Positions 1 to 6,679 of a DNA stretch of 9,792 nt are shown in pieces. Both the position numbers and the translations under genes were made by a program. The notes under the pieces were generated by a model that saw only the letters and a list, made by a program, of their open reading frames with translations, did no database searches and was not told where the DNA came from. This DNA is from JAKEGN01 sp964465665 (lineage in GTDB: Bacteria; Pseudomonadota; Gammaproteobacteria; Steroidobacterales; Woeseiaceae), in assembly GCA_964465665.1 (NCBI GenBank), contig CAYXKM010000165.1, forward strand, positions 1 to 9,792, written 5' to 3'. Numbering within the stretch: the stretch's first letter is position 1; each line of letters begins with the position of its first letter.

Positions 1-1487
1 CGGATGCGTTGCGCCTCGCCGCCGGACAGAGTATCGGCGCTCCGGTCGAGAGACAGATAGTCGAGTCCGACATCGCTCAGGAAACCAAGGCGCGCGCCGA
101 TTTCCTTCACGATCTTGTCCGCTACCGTCGCGCGCCAGCCGTCGAGCTGCAGGTTTTCAAAGAATGCCCGCGCATGTCCGACCGACTTGCCGCTGATTTG
201 CGGCAATGACTCGCCGGCAACGAAAACATTGCGCGCCGAGCGATTCAGCCTCGTACCATTGCATTCCGGGCAAGGCTGGCTGTTGAGGAAACGCGACAGC
301 TCTTCACGTACCGCGCCTGACTCGGTTTCACGGTAACGGCGATCGAGATTCGGCAATACACCTTCGAAACGGTGATGCTGACGGATCTGCATTCCCCGTG
401 AGTTCGCGTAGTGAAACTCGACTTTCTCCTTGCCGCTGCCGTAAAGGACAACCTTTTGCAATTCGTCCGGCAGCTCGCGAAACGGCGTCTCGATATCGAA
501 TTTGTAATGTGCCGCGAGACTCTGAATCATCTGAAAATAGTACGTGGTCTTGCGGTCCCAGCCGCGAATCGCTCCGCCCGCAAGCGACAGCTCGGGATTG
601 ACGATGACTCGTTCCGGATCGAAGAACTGCTTGACGCCGAGCCCGTCGCAGGACTGGCACGCGCCGCTCGGGTTATTGAACGAAAACAGTCGCGGCTCGA
701 GTTCAGTCAGGCTGTATCCGCAAATATTGCAGGCGAAGCGGTCCGAGAAAACCAGTTCCTCGGTGTCCGGATCATCCATGTATGCAATTCGTGCCACGCC
801 ATCGGCGAGGCGCAACGCCGTTTCGAAGGACTCAGCGAGGCGCAACTTCAAGTCGCTCCGTACCTTGAACCGGTCGACGATCACGTCTATGCGGTGCTTT
901 TTTCTTAGGTCGAGTTTCGGCGGATCATCGAGCTCATGAACTTCACCGTTGATGCGCGCGCGGATGAATCCTTGTGCCATCAGGTCCTGCATGAGTTGCA
1001 GGTGCTCGCCCTTGCGGTCCGCAACGACAGGTGCGAGCAGCATGAGCTTGCTGTCTTCCGGGAGTGCCAGTACCTGATCGACCATCTGGCTGATTGTCTG
1101 CGCTTCGAGGGTTACACCATGATCCGGGCACCGTGGAATGCCGGCGCGGGCAAACAACAGCCGAAGGTAATCGTGGATCTCGGTGACCGTGCCGACCGTG
1201 GACCGGGGATTGTGTGAAGTCGACTTCTGTTGGATGGAAATGGCCGGAGAGAGGCCGTCGATGTGATCGACGTCCGGTTTTTCCATCATCGAGAGGAACT
1301 GGCGCGCGTAGGACGACAGCGATTCGACGTATCGGCGCTGGCCTTCGGCATAAATGGTGTCGAACGCAAGCGACGATTTTCCGGACCCGGACAAGCCGGT
1401 AAATACGATCAGCCGGTCGCGCGGCAGGCTCAAGTTCAGGTTCTTGAGGTTATGCGTCCTTGCGCCGCGTATGTCGATTGACTTCAT
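1..1487 (-). CDS. uvrA: UvrA, excinuclease ABC subunit A (N-terminal half, cut by window edge)
   Basis: UvrA is the damage-recognition ATPase of nucleotide excision repair; it works in the cytoplasm as a dimer that loads UvrB on damaged DNA. I translated the minus strand from the ATG at 1487-1485 to position 1 without meeting a stop: 495 full codons of a protein usually about 940 residues long. Seen: start MKSIDIRGARTHNLK, Walker A GLSGSGKSS at residues 31-39 (Lys37), then the conserved stretch ending KSTSHNPRSTVGTVTEIHDY, and a zinc module C253-X2-C256-X20-C277-X2-C280, the same numbering as in E. coli. A further CPEC pair lies near 253-264 of the window. The window ends inside the first ABC signature, LSGGEAQRIR. 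The second ATPase half is outside. The start matches the family N-terminus; the ribosome site (GGA seven bases upstream) is weak. The gene is divergent from the transporter. I saw no frameshift. Confidence 0.98.
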   Translation of the reverse strand, partial: MKSIDIRGARTHNLKNLNLSLPRDRLIVFTGLSGSGKSSLAFDTIYAEGQRRYVESLSSYARQFLSMMEKPDVDHIDGLSPAISIQQKSTSHNPRSTVGTVTEIHDYLRLLFARAGIPRCPDHGVTLEAQTISQMVDQVLALPEDSKLMLLAPVVADRKGEHLQLMQDLMAQGFIRARINGEVHELDDPPKLDLRKKHRIDVIVDRFKVRSDLKLRLAESFETALRLADGVARIAYMDDPDTEELVFSDRFACNICGYSLTELEPRLFSFNNPSGACQSCDGLGVKQFFDPERVIVNPELSLAGGAIRGWDRKTTYYFQMIQSLAAHYKFDIETPFRELPDELQKVVLYGSGKEKVEFHYANSRGMQIRQHHRFEGVLPNLDRRYRETESGAVREELSRFLNSQPCPECNGTRLNRSARNVFVAGESLPQISGKSVGHARAFFENLQLDGWRATVADKIVKEIGARLGFLSDVGLDYLSLDRSADTLSGGEAQRI

Positions 1488-1519
1488 TGGGAATCCGGGT
1501 GGGCATCGAACAACCTGCT

Positions 1520-1549
1520 AATATACGCCGCCGCTTCGCCCCGGCGCAA
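1520..1549 (-). promoter_or_regulatory. Candidate uvrA promoter
   Basis: Read on the minus strand, a TTGCGC box (1549-1544) and a TATATT box (1525-1520) are separated by 18 bases, a sigma70-like arrangement about 33 bases upstream of the uvrA ATG. The -10 is good and the -35 is partial. I looked for a LexA operator (CTGT-N8-ACAG), since uvrA is SOS-controlled in E. coli, and saw none between 1488 and 1588. The same gap must also hold any promoter for the divergent transporter, for which I see no convincing pair of boxes. Confidence 0.4.
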
Positions 1550-1588
1550 AACCTCGACACACAATAATTCTGACCGGTGAAATTCGCC

Positions 1589-2803
1589 ATGAATGAGGAC
1601 GCGAACAGATTGCTTGCCGCAATGCTGCCGGATGAGCGGCGCGCCGTTGCGGTCGTCGCACTGATCGCAATGATCCGCATGTTCGGCCTGTTTGCATTGC
1701 TGCCGGTGCTTGCGGTGTTCGCCGGGGAGCTGAAAGGCGCTACACCGCTGCTGATCGGGCTCGCTGTGGGTGCTTACGGCCTGACCCAGGCGGCATTGCA
1801 GATTCCACTCGGCGCACTGTCCGACCGCTACGGTCGGATCCCCGTCATCCTCGGAGGATTGGCAATTTTTGCCGCCGGCAGCCTTTTTGCCGCGGCAAGC
1901 GACACGATTTACGGTGTGATTGCCGGGCGCCTGTTACAGGGTGCGGGGGCCGTTTCCGCAACCCTGGGAGCACTGCTCGCCGACGCAACCCGTGAGCAGG
2001 TTCGTACGCGCACGATGGCGGTTTTCGGTATCGGCGTCGGGCTGTCGTTTCTGATTGCGCTCGTTGTCGGGCCCCTGATTGCCGCCGCGACCAGCGTGCG
2101 TGCGTTGTTCTGGCTGGCAGCCGCGCTCGCAGGTGTGGCGGGGTTGCTGCTGCTCGCACTGCCTCGCGGCATACGGCCTCCGGCCAGCGACTCATCGGTC
2201 GGCATCCGGGCGGCCTTCCGGCCGGACCTCATGCGGCTCGATGCCTATGTGTTCGCGCTGCACACCTTGTTGACTGCGAGTTTCGTGGCTTTGCCCTTCC
2301 TGCTGCACAACGAACTGCAACTGGTGATGATCAGCCACTGGAAAATCTATGTTTTTGCCCTGCTGGCATCCCTGTTGGGTACTGTGCCTCTTATCATCGC
2401 CGATGAGCGTGGCGGAAAATCCTGGACTCTCACGGTGGCCATCGGTCTGCTGGTTGCCGGAGAACTCGCGTTGGCGCTTATAGGTGTGTCTGCCACCGCG
2501 GTGGTACTGGCGCTCGCCGTCTTTTTCGCTGGATTCAATTTCCTCGAGGCCGGCCTGCCGGCGCGACTGTCCATCGCTGCGGCCGGAGAGATTCGCGGGG
2601 CCTCTTTTGGCGTGTTTTCCAGCTCACAGTTTCTCGGCGCATTTGCCGGCGGACTCCTTGGCGGCCGGTTCCTGTCGGGCGGCGATCCGGGCAGTGTATT
2701 CCTCGCGTGCGGCTTGCTTGCCTTGCTTTGGCTGTTGCTGCACCAGAGCGCGAGGTGGCCCGTTAATCGTGCCAAAAGCACTGGAAATCGGGCTGGCAAT
2801 TGA
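1589..2803 (+). CDS. MFS transporter, YajR-like
   Basis: Predicted inner-membrane transporter of the major facilitator superfamily, 404 residues with about 12 hydrophobic segments. Seen: a first helix with RMFGLFALLPVLAVFAGEL, then IGLAVGAYGLTQAALQIP, then motif A GALSDRYGRIPV at residues 75-86 between the second and third helices, followed by GRLLQGAGAVSA. This order and wording recall E. coli YajR. That protein also carries a C-terminal cytoplasmic YAM domain; here the chain stops after the last helix (LLALLWLLLHQSARW plus a short basic tail), so the domain is absent. Substrate unknown. I chose ATG 1589 because GGTGA sits about nine bases before it; the in-frame GTG at 1577 has no visible ribosome site. 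The gene is divergent from uvrA and is followed by ssb after 105 bases. The family call is firm; a drug-efflux function would be only a guess. Confidence 0.9.
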   Translation: MNEDANRLLAAMLPDERRAVAVVALIAMIRMFGLFALLPVLAVFAGELKGATPLLIGLAVGAYGLTQAALQIPLGALSDRYGRIPVILGGLAIFAAGSLFAAASDTIYGVIAGRLLQGAGAVSATLGALLADATREQVRTRTMAVFGIGVGLSFLIALVVGPLIAAATSVRALFWLAAALAGVAGLLLLALPRGIRPPASDSSVGIRAAFRPDLMRLDAYVFALHTLLTASFVALPFLLHNELQLVMISHWKIYVFALLASLLGTVPLIIADERGGKSWTLTVAIGLLVAGELALALIGVSATAVVLALAVFFAGFNFLEAGLPARLSIAAAGEIRGASFGVFSSSQFLGAFAGGLLGGRFLSGGDPGSVFLACGLLALLWLLLHQSARWPVNRAKSTGNRAGN

Positions 2804-2821
2804 GGCTCAAGGCCCTACAAT
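2793..2821 (+). promoter_or_regulatory. Candidate ssb promoter
   Basis: CTGGCA (2793-2798) and TACAAT (2816-2821) are separated by 17 bases, matching the sigma70 boxes at 4 of 6 and 5 of 6 positions. The -35 lies inside the last codons of the transporter gene. Transcription would start near 2828, leaving a leader of about 80 bases before the ssb ATG. The rest of the 2804-2908 gap shows no clear terminator or LexA operator. Confidence 0.45.
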
Positions 2822-2908
2822 AGGCTCCCCCTGTACCGCAGAGACCCGCCAGCAAGCGACCCGTGTCGATACAGCCGGCCAAATCATCAGAACAAGCGAG
2901 AGTACGCA

Positions 2909-3343
2909 ATGGCCCGTGGAGTAAACAAAGTCATCATCGTCGGCAATCTCGGGAACGATCCGGAAACCCGCTACATGCCGAGCGGATCAGCCGTCACCAA
3001 TTTAAGTGTCGCGACCAACGAGTCCTGGAAGGACAAGCAGACTGGCGAGCAAAAGGACCGGACTGAATGGCACAAGGTTGCCATGTTCGGCCGGCTGGCC
3101 GAGATTGCCGCGGAGTACCTGCGCAAAGGCTCGCAGGTCTACATCGAAGGCAAGCTGCGCACCCGGAAATGGCAGGACAAGGATGGCCAGGACCGTTACA
3201 CGACCGAAATCGTCGCCGATGAGATGCAGATGCTGGGTGGCCGAACCGGCGCCGGTGGTGCCCCGTCGATGAATGACACCGGCGAACGCAGTCCGCCGCC
3301 CCGCGCCGCGGGCGACGATTTCGACGACGACATCCCGTTCTAG
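2909..3343 (+). CDS. ssb: Single-stranded DNA-binding protein SSB
   Basis: SSB coats single-stranded DNA in replication, recombination and repair and recruits partner enzymes through its acidic tail. The 144-residue product has an N-terminal OB fold (about residues 1-112) opening ARGVNKVIIVGNLGNDPETR, with DNA-stacking aromatics Trp40, Trp54 and Phe60 at the positions known from E. coli SSB, and the conserved stretch YLRKGSQVYIEGKLRTRKW. A short linker rich in Gly, Pro and Ser follows, then the classic acidic tip DDFDDDIPF. At 144 residues it is shorter than E. coli SSB (178) mainly because the linker is short. GAGAG lies six bases before the ATG. The gene sits 105 bases after the transporter and 39 bases before miaB, so cotranscription with miaB is plausible. 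Confidence 0.98.
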   Translation: MARGVNKVIIVGNLGNDPETRYMPSGSAVTNLSVATNESWKDKQTGEQKDRTEWHKVAMFGRLAEIAAEYLRKGSQVYIEGKLRTRKWQDKDGQDRYTTEIVADEMQMLGGRTGAGGAPSMNDTGERSPPPRAAGDDFDDDIPF

Positions 3344-3358
3344 CTGGCCAAATCCAGG

Positions 3359-3375
3359 CTGGTCGGCGCGACCGG
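3359..3375 (+). promoter_or_regulatory. Small hairpin in the ssb-miaB gap, next to the miaB start
   Basis: GGTCG (3361-3365), loop GCG, CGACC (3369-3373) form a perfect 5-bp stem. In RNA it extends to 7 bp by a G-U and a C-G pair (3359-3375). It ends seven bases before the miaB ATG, where the ribosome site would lie, and no clear Shine-Dalgarno is seen outside it. No T-run follows, so it is not a standard terminator. A role in miaB translation is inference only. Confidence 0.25.
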
Positions 3376-3382
3376 ATACAGC

Positions 3383-4723
3383 ATGTCAAAAAAGCTCTAC
3401 ATCAAGACCATGGGCTGCCAGATGAACGAGTACGACTCGGTCAAGATGGCGGACGTGCTTCGCGAGTCGCACGGCTTTGAGCTGACGCCGGTGCCGGAGG
3501 AGGCGGACCTGCTGCTCATGAACACCTGCTCAATTCGTGAGAAGGCATCGGAGAAAGTGTTTTCCGAACTGGGCCGCTGGCGAGCACTGAAGGAGAGCCG
3601 GCCGGGCATGATGATCGGCGTTGGCGGCTGTGTTGCCAGCCAGGAAGGCGAGGGCATCAGCCGGCGTGCGCCGTTTGTCGATATGGTCTTCGGCCCACAG
3701 ACCCTGCATCGACTGCCGGGACTGCTGGACCAGGCCAACAGGACCGGGCATCCGGTCGTTGATATATCCTTTCCCGAGATCGAAAAATTTGATTGCCTGC
3801 CTAAACCGCACGCGGAGGGACCAACCGCGTTCGTTTCGGTCATGGAAGGCTGCAGCAAGTATTGTTCGTTTTGCGTCGTTCCGTATACGCGCGGCGAGGA
3901 AGTCAGCCGCCCGCTGGATAGCGTCATCACCGAAGTCGCAGTGCTGGCGGACCAGGGTGTGCGCGAAGTCAATCTGCTCGGACAGAATGTGAACGCCTAT
4001 CGCGGCCGGATGCACGACGGACAGATCGCTGATCTCGCAACGCTGATCTACTATGTCGCCGCCATCGACGGCATCGGTCGGATCCGTTTCACCACATCGC
4101 ACCCGGTGGAATTCACCGACAGCCTGATACAGGCTTATGCCGAGGTACCCAAGCTCGCAAACTACTTGCACCTGCCGGTACAACACGGCTCGGACCGTAT
4201 CCTTGCGCGCATGAAGCGCGGGCATACGGTGATCGAATACAAGCAGAAAATCCGCAAGTTGCGCGAGGTCCGTCCGGGGTTGTCTCTATCGTCGGATTTC
4301 ATTGTCGGCTTTCCGGGCGAGACTGACGGGGATTTCGAAGCGCTCATGACATTGATCGCAGAGATCGGGTTCGACCTGTCCTTCAGTTTCGTTTACAGCC
4401 CGAGGCCCGGAACACCGGCGGCGAATTTCGCGGACGACACGCCGATGGAAATCAAGAAAGAGCGGCTGCAGATCCTGCAGGCCCGTATCATCCAGCAGGC
4501 CATGGCGATCAGCCGGGCCATGGTCGGTTCGACCCAAAGACTGCTGGTCGAAAAGCCGTCGAGGAAAGGTACAGGCCAGGTCTGCGGCCGCACCGAAAAC
4601 ATGCGCTGGGTCAATTTCGATGGCGACCACTCGCTGATCGGCCAGTTCGTCGATGTCGTCATTACCGAGGCGCTGCCGAATTCCTTGCGCGCGCGCCGTG
4701 TCGATTCCAGGGCCGCGGCCTGA
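3383..4723 (+). CDS. miaB: MiaB, tRNA-2-methylthio-N6-dimethylallyladenosine synthase
   Basis: MiaB is a radical-SAM methylthiotransferase that adds a 2-methylthio group to N6-isopentenyladenosine at position 37 of tRNAs reading codons that begin with U. The 446-residue product shows the three domains of the family. The N-terminal UPF0004 domain carries three cluster-binding cysteines (Cys12 in TMGCQMNEYDS, Cys49 in NTCSIREKA, Cys83 in GVGGCVASQEG). The radical-SAM domain has CSKYCSFC with Cys157, Cys161 and Cys164, followed by VPYTRGEE and later TTSHP and LHLPVQHGSD. The C-terminal TRAM RNA-binding domain covers about 382-441. All six cluster cysteines are present, so it should be active. 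The start matches the family N-terminus MSKKLYIKTMGC, although the ribosome site is poor. It follows ssb by 39 bases and is separated by 315 bases from phoH, with which it commonly clusters. Confidence 0.98.
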   Translation: MSKKLYIKTMGCQMNEYDSVKMADVLRESHGFELTPVPEEADLLLMNTCSIREKASEKVFSELGRWRALKESRPGMMIGVGGCVASQEGEGISRRAPFVDMVFGPQTLHRLPGLLDQANRTGHPVVDISFPEIEKFDCLPKPHAEGPTAFVSVMEGCSKYCSFCVVPYTRGEEVSRPLDSVITEVAVLADQGVREVNLLGQNVNAYRGRMHDGQIADLATLIYYVAAIDGIGRIRFTTSHPVEFTDSLIQAYAEVPKLANYLHLPVQHGSDRILARMKRGHTVIEYKQKIRKLREVRPGLSLSSDFIVGFPGETDGDFEALMTLIAEIGFDLSFSFVYSPRPGTPAANFADDTPMEIKKERLQILQARIIQQAMAISRAMVGSTQRLLVEKPSRKGTGQVCGRTENMRWVNFDGDHSLIGQFVDVVITEALPNSLRARRVDSRAAA

Positions 4724-4775
4724 TACTGCGGGTGGCACAAATTCGGCTGTTATGCTGGCCGAGCCGGCACCACAA

Positions 4776-4823
4776 CGGCTGCCCTTCTCACTCGGAAACC
4801 CGATCTCGCTCGAAGGGCAGCCG
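4776..4823 (+). repeat. 12-bp perfect inverted repeat (long-loop hairpin)
   Basis: CGGCTGCCCTTC at 4776-4787 is perfectly complementary to GAAGGGCAGCCG at 4812-4823, with a 24-base loop. Most of the first copy of the 21-bp direct repeat sits in the loop, and its last five bases belong to the right arm. No T-run follows, so this is not a typical intrinsic terminator. Confidence 0.7.
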
Positions 4824-4866
4824 GTGCGATGCCGGTCGCACCGCCAAACCCGATCTCGCTCGAAGG
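4796..4866 (+). repeat. 21-bp direct repeat, two perfect copies 50 bp apart
   Basis: AAACCCGATCTCGCTCGAAG plus a final G occurs at 4796-4816 and again at 4846-4866, identical in all 21 bases, with start-to-start distance 50. Two copies only, with a hairpin between them; this is not a CRISPR array. It may be a local duplication, or a protein- or RNA-binding element used twice. Confidence 0.8.
4822..4843 (+). repeat. 8-bp perfect hairpin between the direct repeats
   Basis: CGGTGCGA (4822-4829) pairs perfectly with TCGCACCG (4836-4843) around the six-base loop TGCCGG. It shares two bases with the right arm of the 4776-4823 inverted repeat, so full pairing of both stems cannot occur at once. No T-run follows. 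Confidence 0.65.
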
Positions 4867-4985
4867 ACTACTGGCACGATTCCGCCACGTTGCCAGCTTG
4901 CATCTGGTCCCGTTACTCGGCCGTCAATCGACATTTGGACCCATTCCGGATCTGTTTTTTGGTGGTCCATGTCACATTTGTTGGT

Positions 4986-4991
4986 TATAGT
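4986..4991 (+). promoter_or_regulatory. Possible -10 box for the phoH-ybeY-ybeX-lnt group
   Basis: TATAGT matches the -10 consensus at 5 of 6 positions and would start transcription about 40 bases before the phoH start. No good -35 stands 16-18 bases upstream. An alternative pair, TTGTTG (4978-4983) with TATCAT (4999-5004), has only 15 bases of spacing. A promoter in this gap is likely from context, but its exact place is uncertain. Confidence 0.2.
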
Positions 4992-5038
4992 CCGGCTGTA
5001 TCATTGGGCTAACCGGAAAAAGGTTCCTGCGACTGACA

Positions 5039-6091
5039 TTGAATGCCGTAAATATATCCGAGGACATCATCCTCGAACCCGCCGATAACAATCGTCTCGC
5101 CAATCTCTGCGGACAGTTTGATGAGCATCTGCGACAGATCGAACGCCGCCTCAACATTGAAATAGCCAGCCGTGGAAATCGATTCCGCGTAACCGGCAAC
5201 CCCGGCGCGACGCACATCGGCAGCGAAATCATTCGCTATCTGTTCAACCTGACCGGGTCCGAAAGACTGGATCCGGAGCGCGTACACATGTGTTTGCAGG
5301 AGTCGGCCATGAACGACGGTCATTTTGCTGAAACGGAACTGCTGACCGAAGAGCAGAGCGGCCACGGCAGCCCGTACGAAATACAGACACGGCGAAAACG
5401 AATCCGTGCGCGCAGCGCCAATCAGCGCGCCTATCTGAAAAGCATCACCGAACACGACCTGGCGTTTGGCATCGGACCGGCGGGCACGGGAAAGACCTAC
5501 CTGGCCGTCGCCCGCGCGATCGATGCGCTGGAGAACGAGCAGGTGCGGCGGATCGTGCTGGTGCGACCGGCGGTGGAGGCCGGAGAGAGACTCGGTTTCC
5601 TGCCCGGCGACATGTCACAGAAAGTCGATCCGTATCTGCGACCGATGTACGACGCCCTGTTTGACATGCTGGGGCCCGAGCAGGTTGCGCGGCTCATCGA
5701 ACGTAACGTGATCGAGGTGGCACCGCTTGCCTTCATGCGCGGTCGCTCGCTGAATGAATCGTTCGTCATCCTCGACGAAGCGCAGAACACCAGTGTCGCA
5801 CAGATGAAAATGTTCCTGACCCGTATCGGTTTCGGATCACGATCTGTCGTAACCGGCGACATAACGCAGATCGACCTGCCTGCCGAACAACAGTCGGGAT
5901 TGAAGAACGCAATCACTATCCTGTCGGACGTCAAGGGCATTGCGTTCACCTTTTTTACGCCGCAAGACGTTGTTCGCCATGAGCTGGTGCAGCGCATCGT
6001 CGAGGCCTACGAGGCCAACGGCAATGGCCCTGGAAACGGCAAGGGGAACGGCAACGGAAATGGAAAGTTTCACAGGGACGGCGACAGCTGA
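5039..6091 (+). CDS. ybeZ: PhoH-like ATPase (YbeZ)
   Basis: Predicted cytoplasmic P-loop ATPase of the PhoH family, often encoded next to ybeY and thought to act with it in RNA metabolism; its exact reaction is not settled. The 350-residue product aligns by eye with E. coli YbeZ from the first residues (IILEPADNNRLANLCGQFD). An N-terminal KH-like region spans about 12-75. Walker A is GPAGTGKTY with Lys152 and Thr153; Walker B is FVILDEAQN with Asp246 and Glu247. Conserved blocks RPAVEAGERLGFLPGD, MKMFLTRIGFGS and TGDITQIDLP follow. The start is TTG 5039, because no in-frame ATG or GTG fits the family N-terminus; the upstream frame is closed by a stop at 4988-4990. The only Shine-Dalgarno-like run (AAAAAGG ending at 5023) is 15 bases away, so CTG 5033 or 5027 cannot be excluded. 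The C-terminal tail is an unusual Asn-Gly run. Confidence 0.95.
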   Translation: MNAVNISEDIILEPADNNRLANLCGQFDEHLRQIERRLNIEIASRGNRFRVTGNPGATHIGSEIIRYLFNLTGSERLDPERVHMCLQESAMNDGHFAETELLTEEQSGHGSPYEIQTRRKRIRARSANQRAYLKSITEHDLAFGIGPAGTGKTYLAVARAIDALENEQVRRIVLVRPAVEAGERLGFLPGDMSQKVDPYLRPMYDALFDMLGPEQVARLIERNVIEVAPLAFMRGRSLNESFVILDEAQNTSVAQMKMFLTRIGFGSRSVVTGDITQIDLPAEQQSGLKNAITILSDVKGIAFTFFTPQDVVRHELVQRIVEAYEANGNGPGNGKGNGNGNGKFHRDGDS

Positions 6092-6103
6092 TGTCAGCAA
6101 GCG

Positions 6104-6604
6104 ATGAACGCCGTTGTCGAGGTTGATATACAGAATGCATCGGGCATCGCACAGGTTCCGGACGAAGAGCTGATCGGCAACTGGATTTCCCAGGTGCTCG
6201 CAGCTGCCTGCCCGGGCGAGACCTGCGGCTTCGAGATGGCAGTACGCATCGTCGGCGAAAACGAAGGCCGCGAGCTTAACAAGCGATTCCGGCGGGTTGA
6301 CAAGGCCACCAACGTACTTGCTTTTCCAGCGGAAGACGCGCAACTGGCAGCAATGCGCGGCGACACCGGCACCCGCTCGCTCGGTGATCTCGTCATTTGT
6401 GGTCCCGTGGTGCTGCGCGAGGCCCTCGAGCAGGGAAAGGAACTGGACCATCACTGGCTGCACCTGTTGCTGCACGGCACCCTGCACCTGCTCGGTTACG
6501 ACCATGAGAATGCGCGGGATGCCGCCGACATGGAGTCGCTCGAGACCCGTATCCTGGCAACACGGGGAATTGCCGACCCATATACCGCGATTGATGACGT
6601 TTAG
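6104..6604 (+). CDS. ybeY: YbeY endoribonuclease / rRNA maturation factor
   Basis: YbeY is a zinc-dependent RNase-like protein needed for 16S rRNA 3'-end maturation and 70S ribosome quality control. The 166-residue product carries the family metal site HGTLHLLGYDH, with His124, His128 and His134 in the H-X3-H-X5-H pattern, preceded by HHWLHLLL. Upstream are the typical elements LNKRFRRVDKATNVLAFP and SLGDLVICGPVV. Length is normal (E. coli about 155). The ATG at 6104 lies 12 bases after the phoH stop. Another ATG overlaps that stop at 6091 but is out of frame. No strong ribosome site is visible, so translational coupling to phoH is likely. Confidence 0.97.
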   Translation: MNAVVEVDIQNASGIAQVPDEELIGNWISQVLAAACPGETCGFEMAVRIVGENEGRELNKRFRRVDKATNVLAFPAEDAQLAAMRGDTGTRSLGDLVICGPVVLREALEQGKELDHHWLHLLLHGTLHLLGYDHENARDAADMESLETRILATRGIADPYTAIDDV

Positions 6605-6605
6605 C

Positions 6606-6614
6606 TGCTACAAT
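6606..6614 (+). promoter_or_regulatory. Candidate internal extended -10 promoter before ybeX
   Basis: TGCTACAAT is an extended -10 element (TGN plus TACAAT), a type that can work without a good -35; none is seen. It starts two bases after the ybeY stop and would give a leader of about 60 bases for ybeX. It lies in the only longer gap (75 bases) inside the phoH-lnt group. A 7-bp inverted repeat, GCTGCTA (6604-6610) with TAGCAGC (6647-6653), overlaps it. Confidence 0.35.
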
Positions 6615-6679
6615 CTGGCGTGAGGGAAAGGGCCGGCAGTGCGCAATAGCAGCACGAACGGTCAAATCAAAGCAGGAAA

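Larger units (their letters stand above)
4724..5038 (+). other. 315-bp gap between miaB and phoH, no gene recognised
   Basis: The gap holds a repeat and hairpin cluster (4776-4866, listed separately), a T-run at 4955-4960 and a possible promoter near 4986. Open frames that cross it give arginine- and serine-rich products with no recognisable domain and no good ribosome site, so I treat it as non-coding. No tRNA or known riboswitch is visible. It is much longer than the 12-, 75- and 9-base gaps between the genes downstream, which suggests that transcription is restarted here. Confidence 0.6.

Noticed and set aside
1..1487. No long minus-strand frame seemed to be reported for this stretch, raising suspicion of a frameshifted uvrA.
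   Set aside because: Codon-by-codon translation from 1487 to 1 is open and matches UvrA throughout; the gene simply has no stop inside the window.
2830..2850. CTGTACCGCAGAG in the ssb leader as a LexA site.
   Set aside because: It lacks the ACAG right half at the required distance.
4733..4748. Sigma54-like pattern TGGCAC with GG-N10-GC spacing just after miaB.
   Set aside because: The -12 half (CGGCT rather than TTGCA) is poor, and it lies nearly 300 bases before phoH; probably chance.
4796..4866. CRISPR-like repeat.
   Set aside because: Only two copies with a 29-base spacer that itself contains a hairpin; no cas genes in the window.
4936..4969. TGGACC/GGTCCA inverted repeat around a six-T run, as a possible terminator of miaB.
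   Set aside because: The T-run lies inside the 22-base loop rather than after the stem, and the arms are only 6 bp.
4970..5005. Possible Pho box upstream of phoH (ATGTCAC, later CTGTATCAT).
   Set aside because: The two halves do not have the spacing of a Pho box, and the ybeZ-type gene is not known to be Pho-controlled.
4653..5088. Two overlapping plus-strand open frames (4653-5012 and 4732-5088) across the miaB-phoH gap.
   Set aside because: Their products are Arg/Ser-rich with no recognisable domain, they overlap miaB or phoH in other frames, and they lack ribosome sites.
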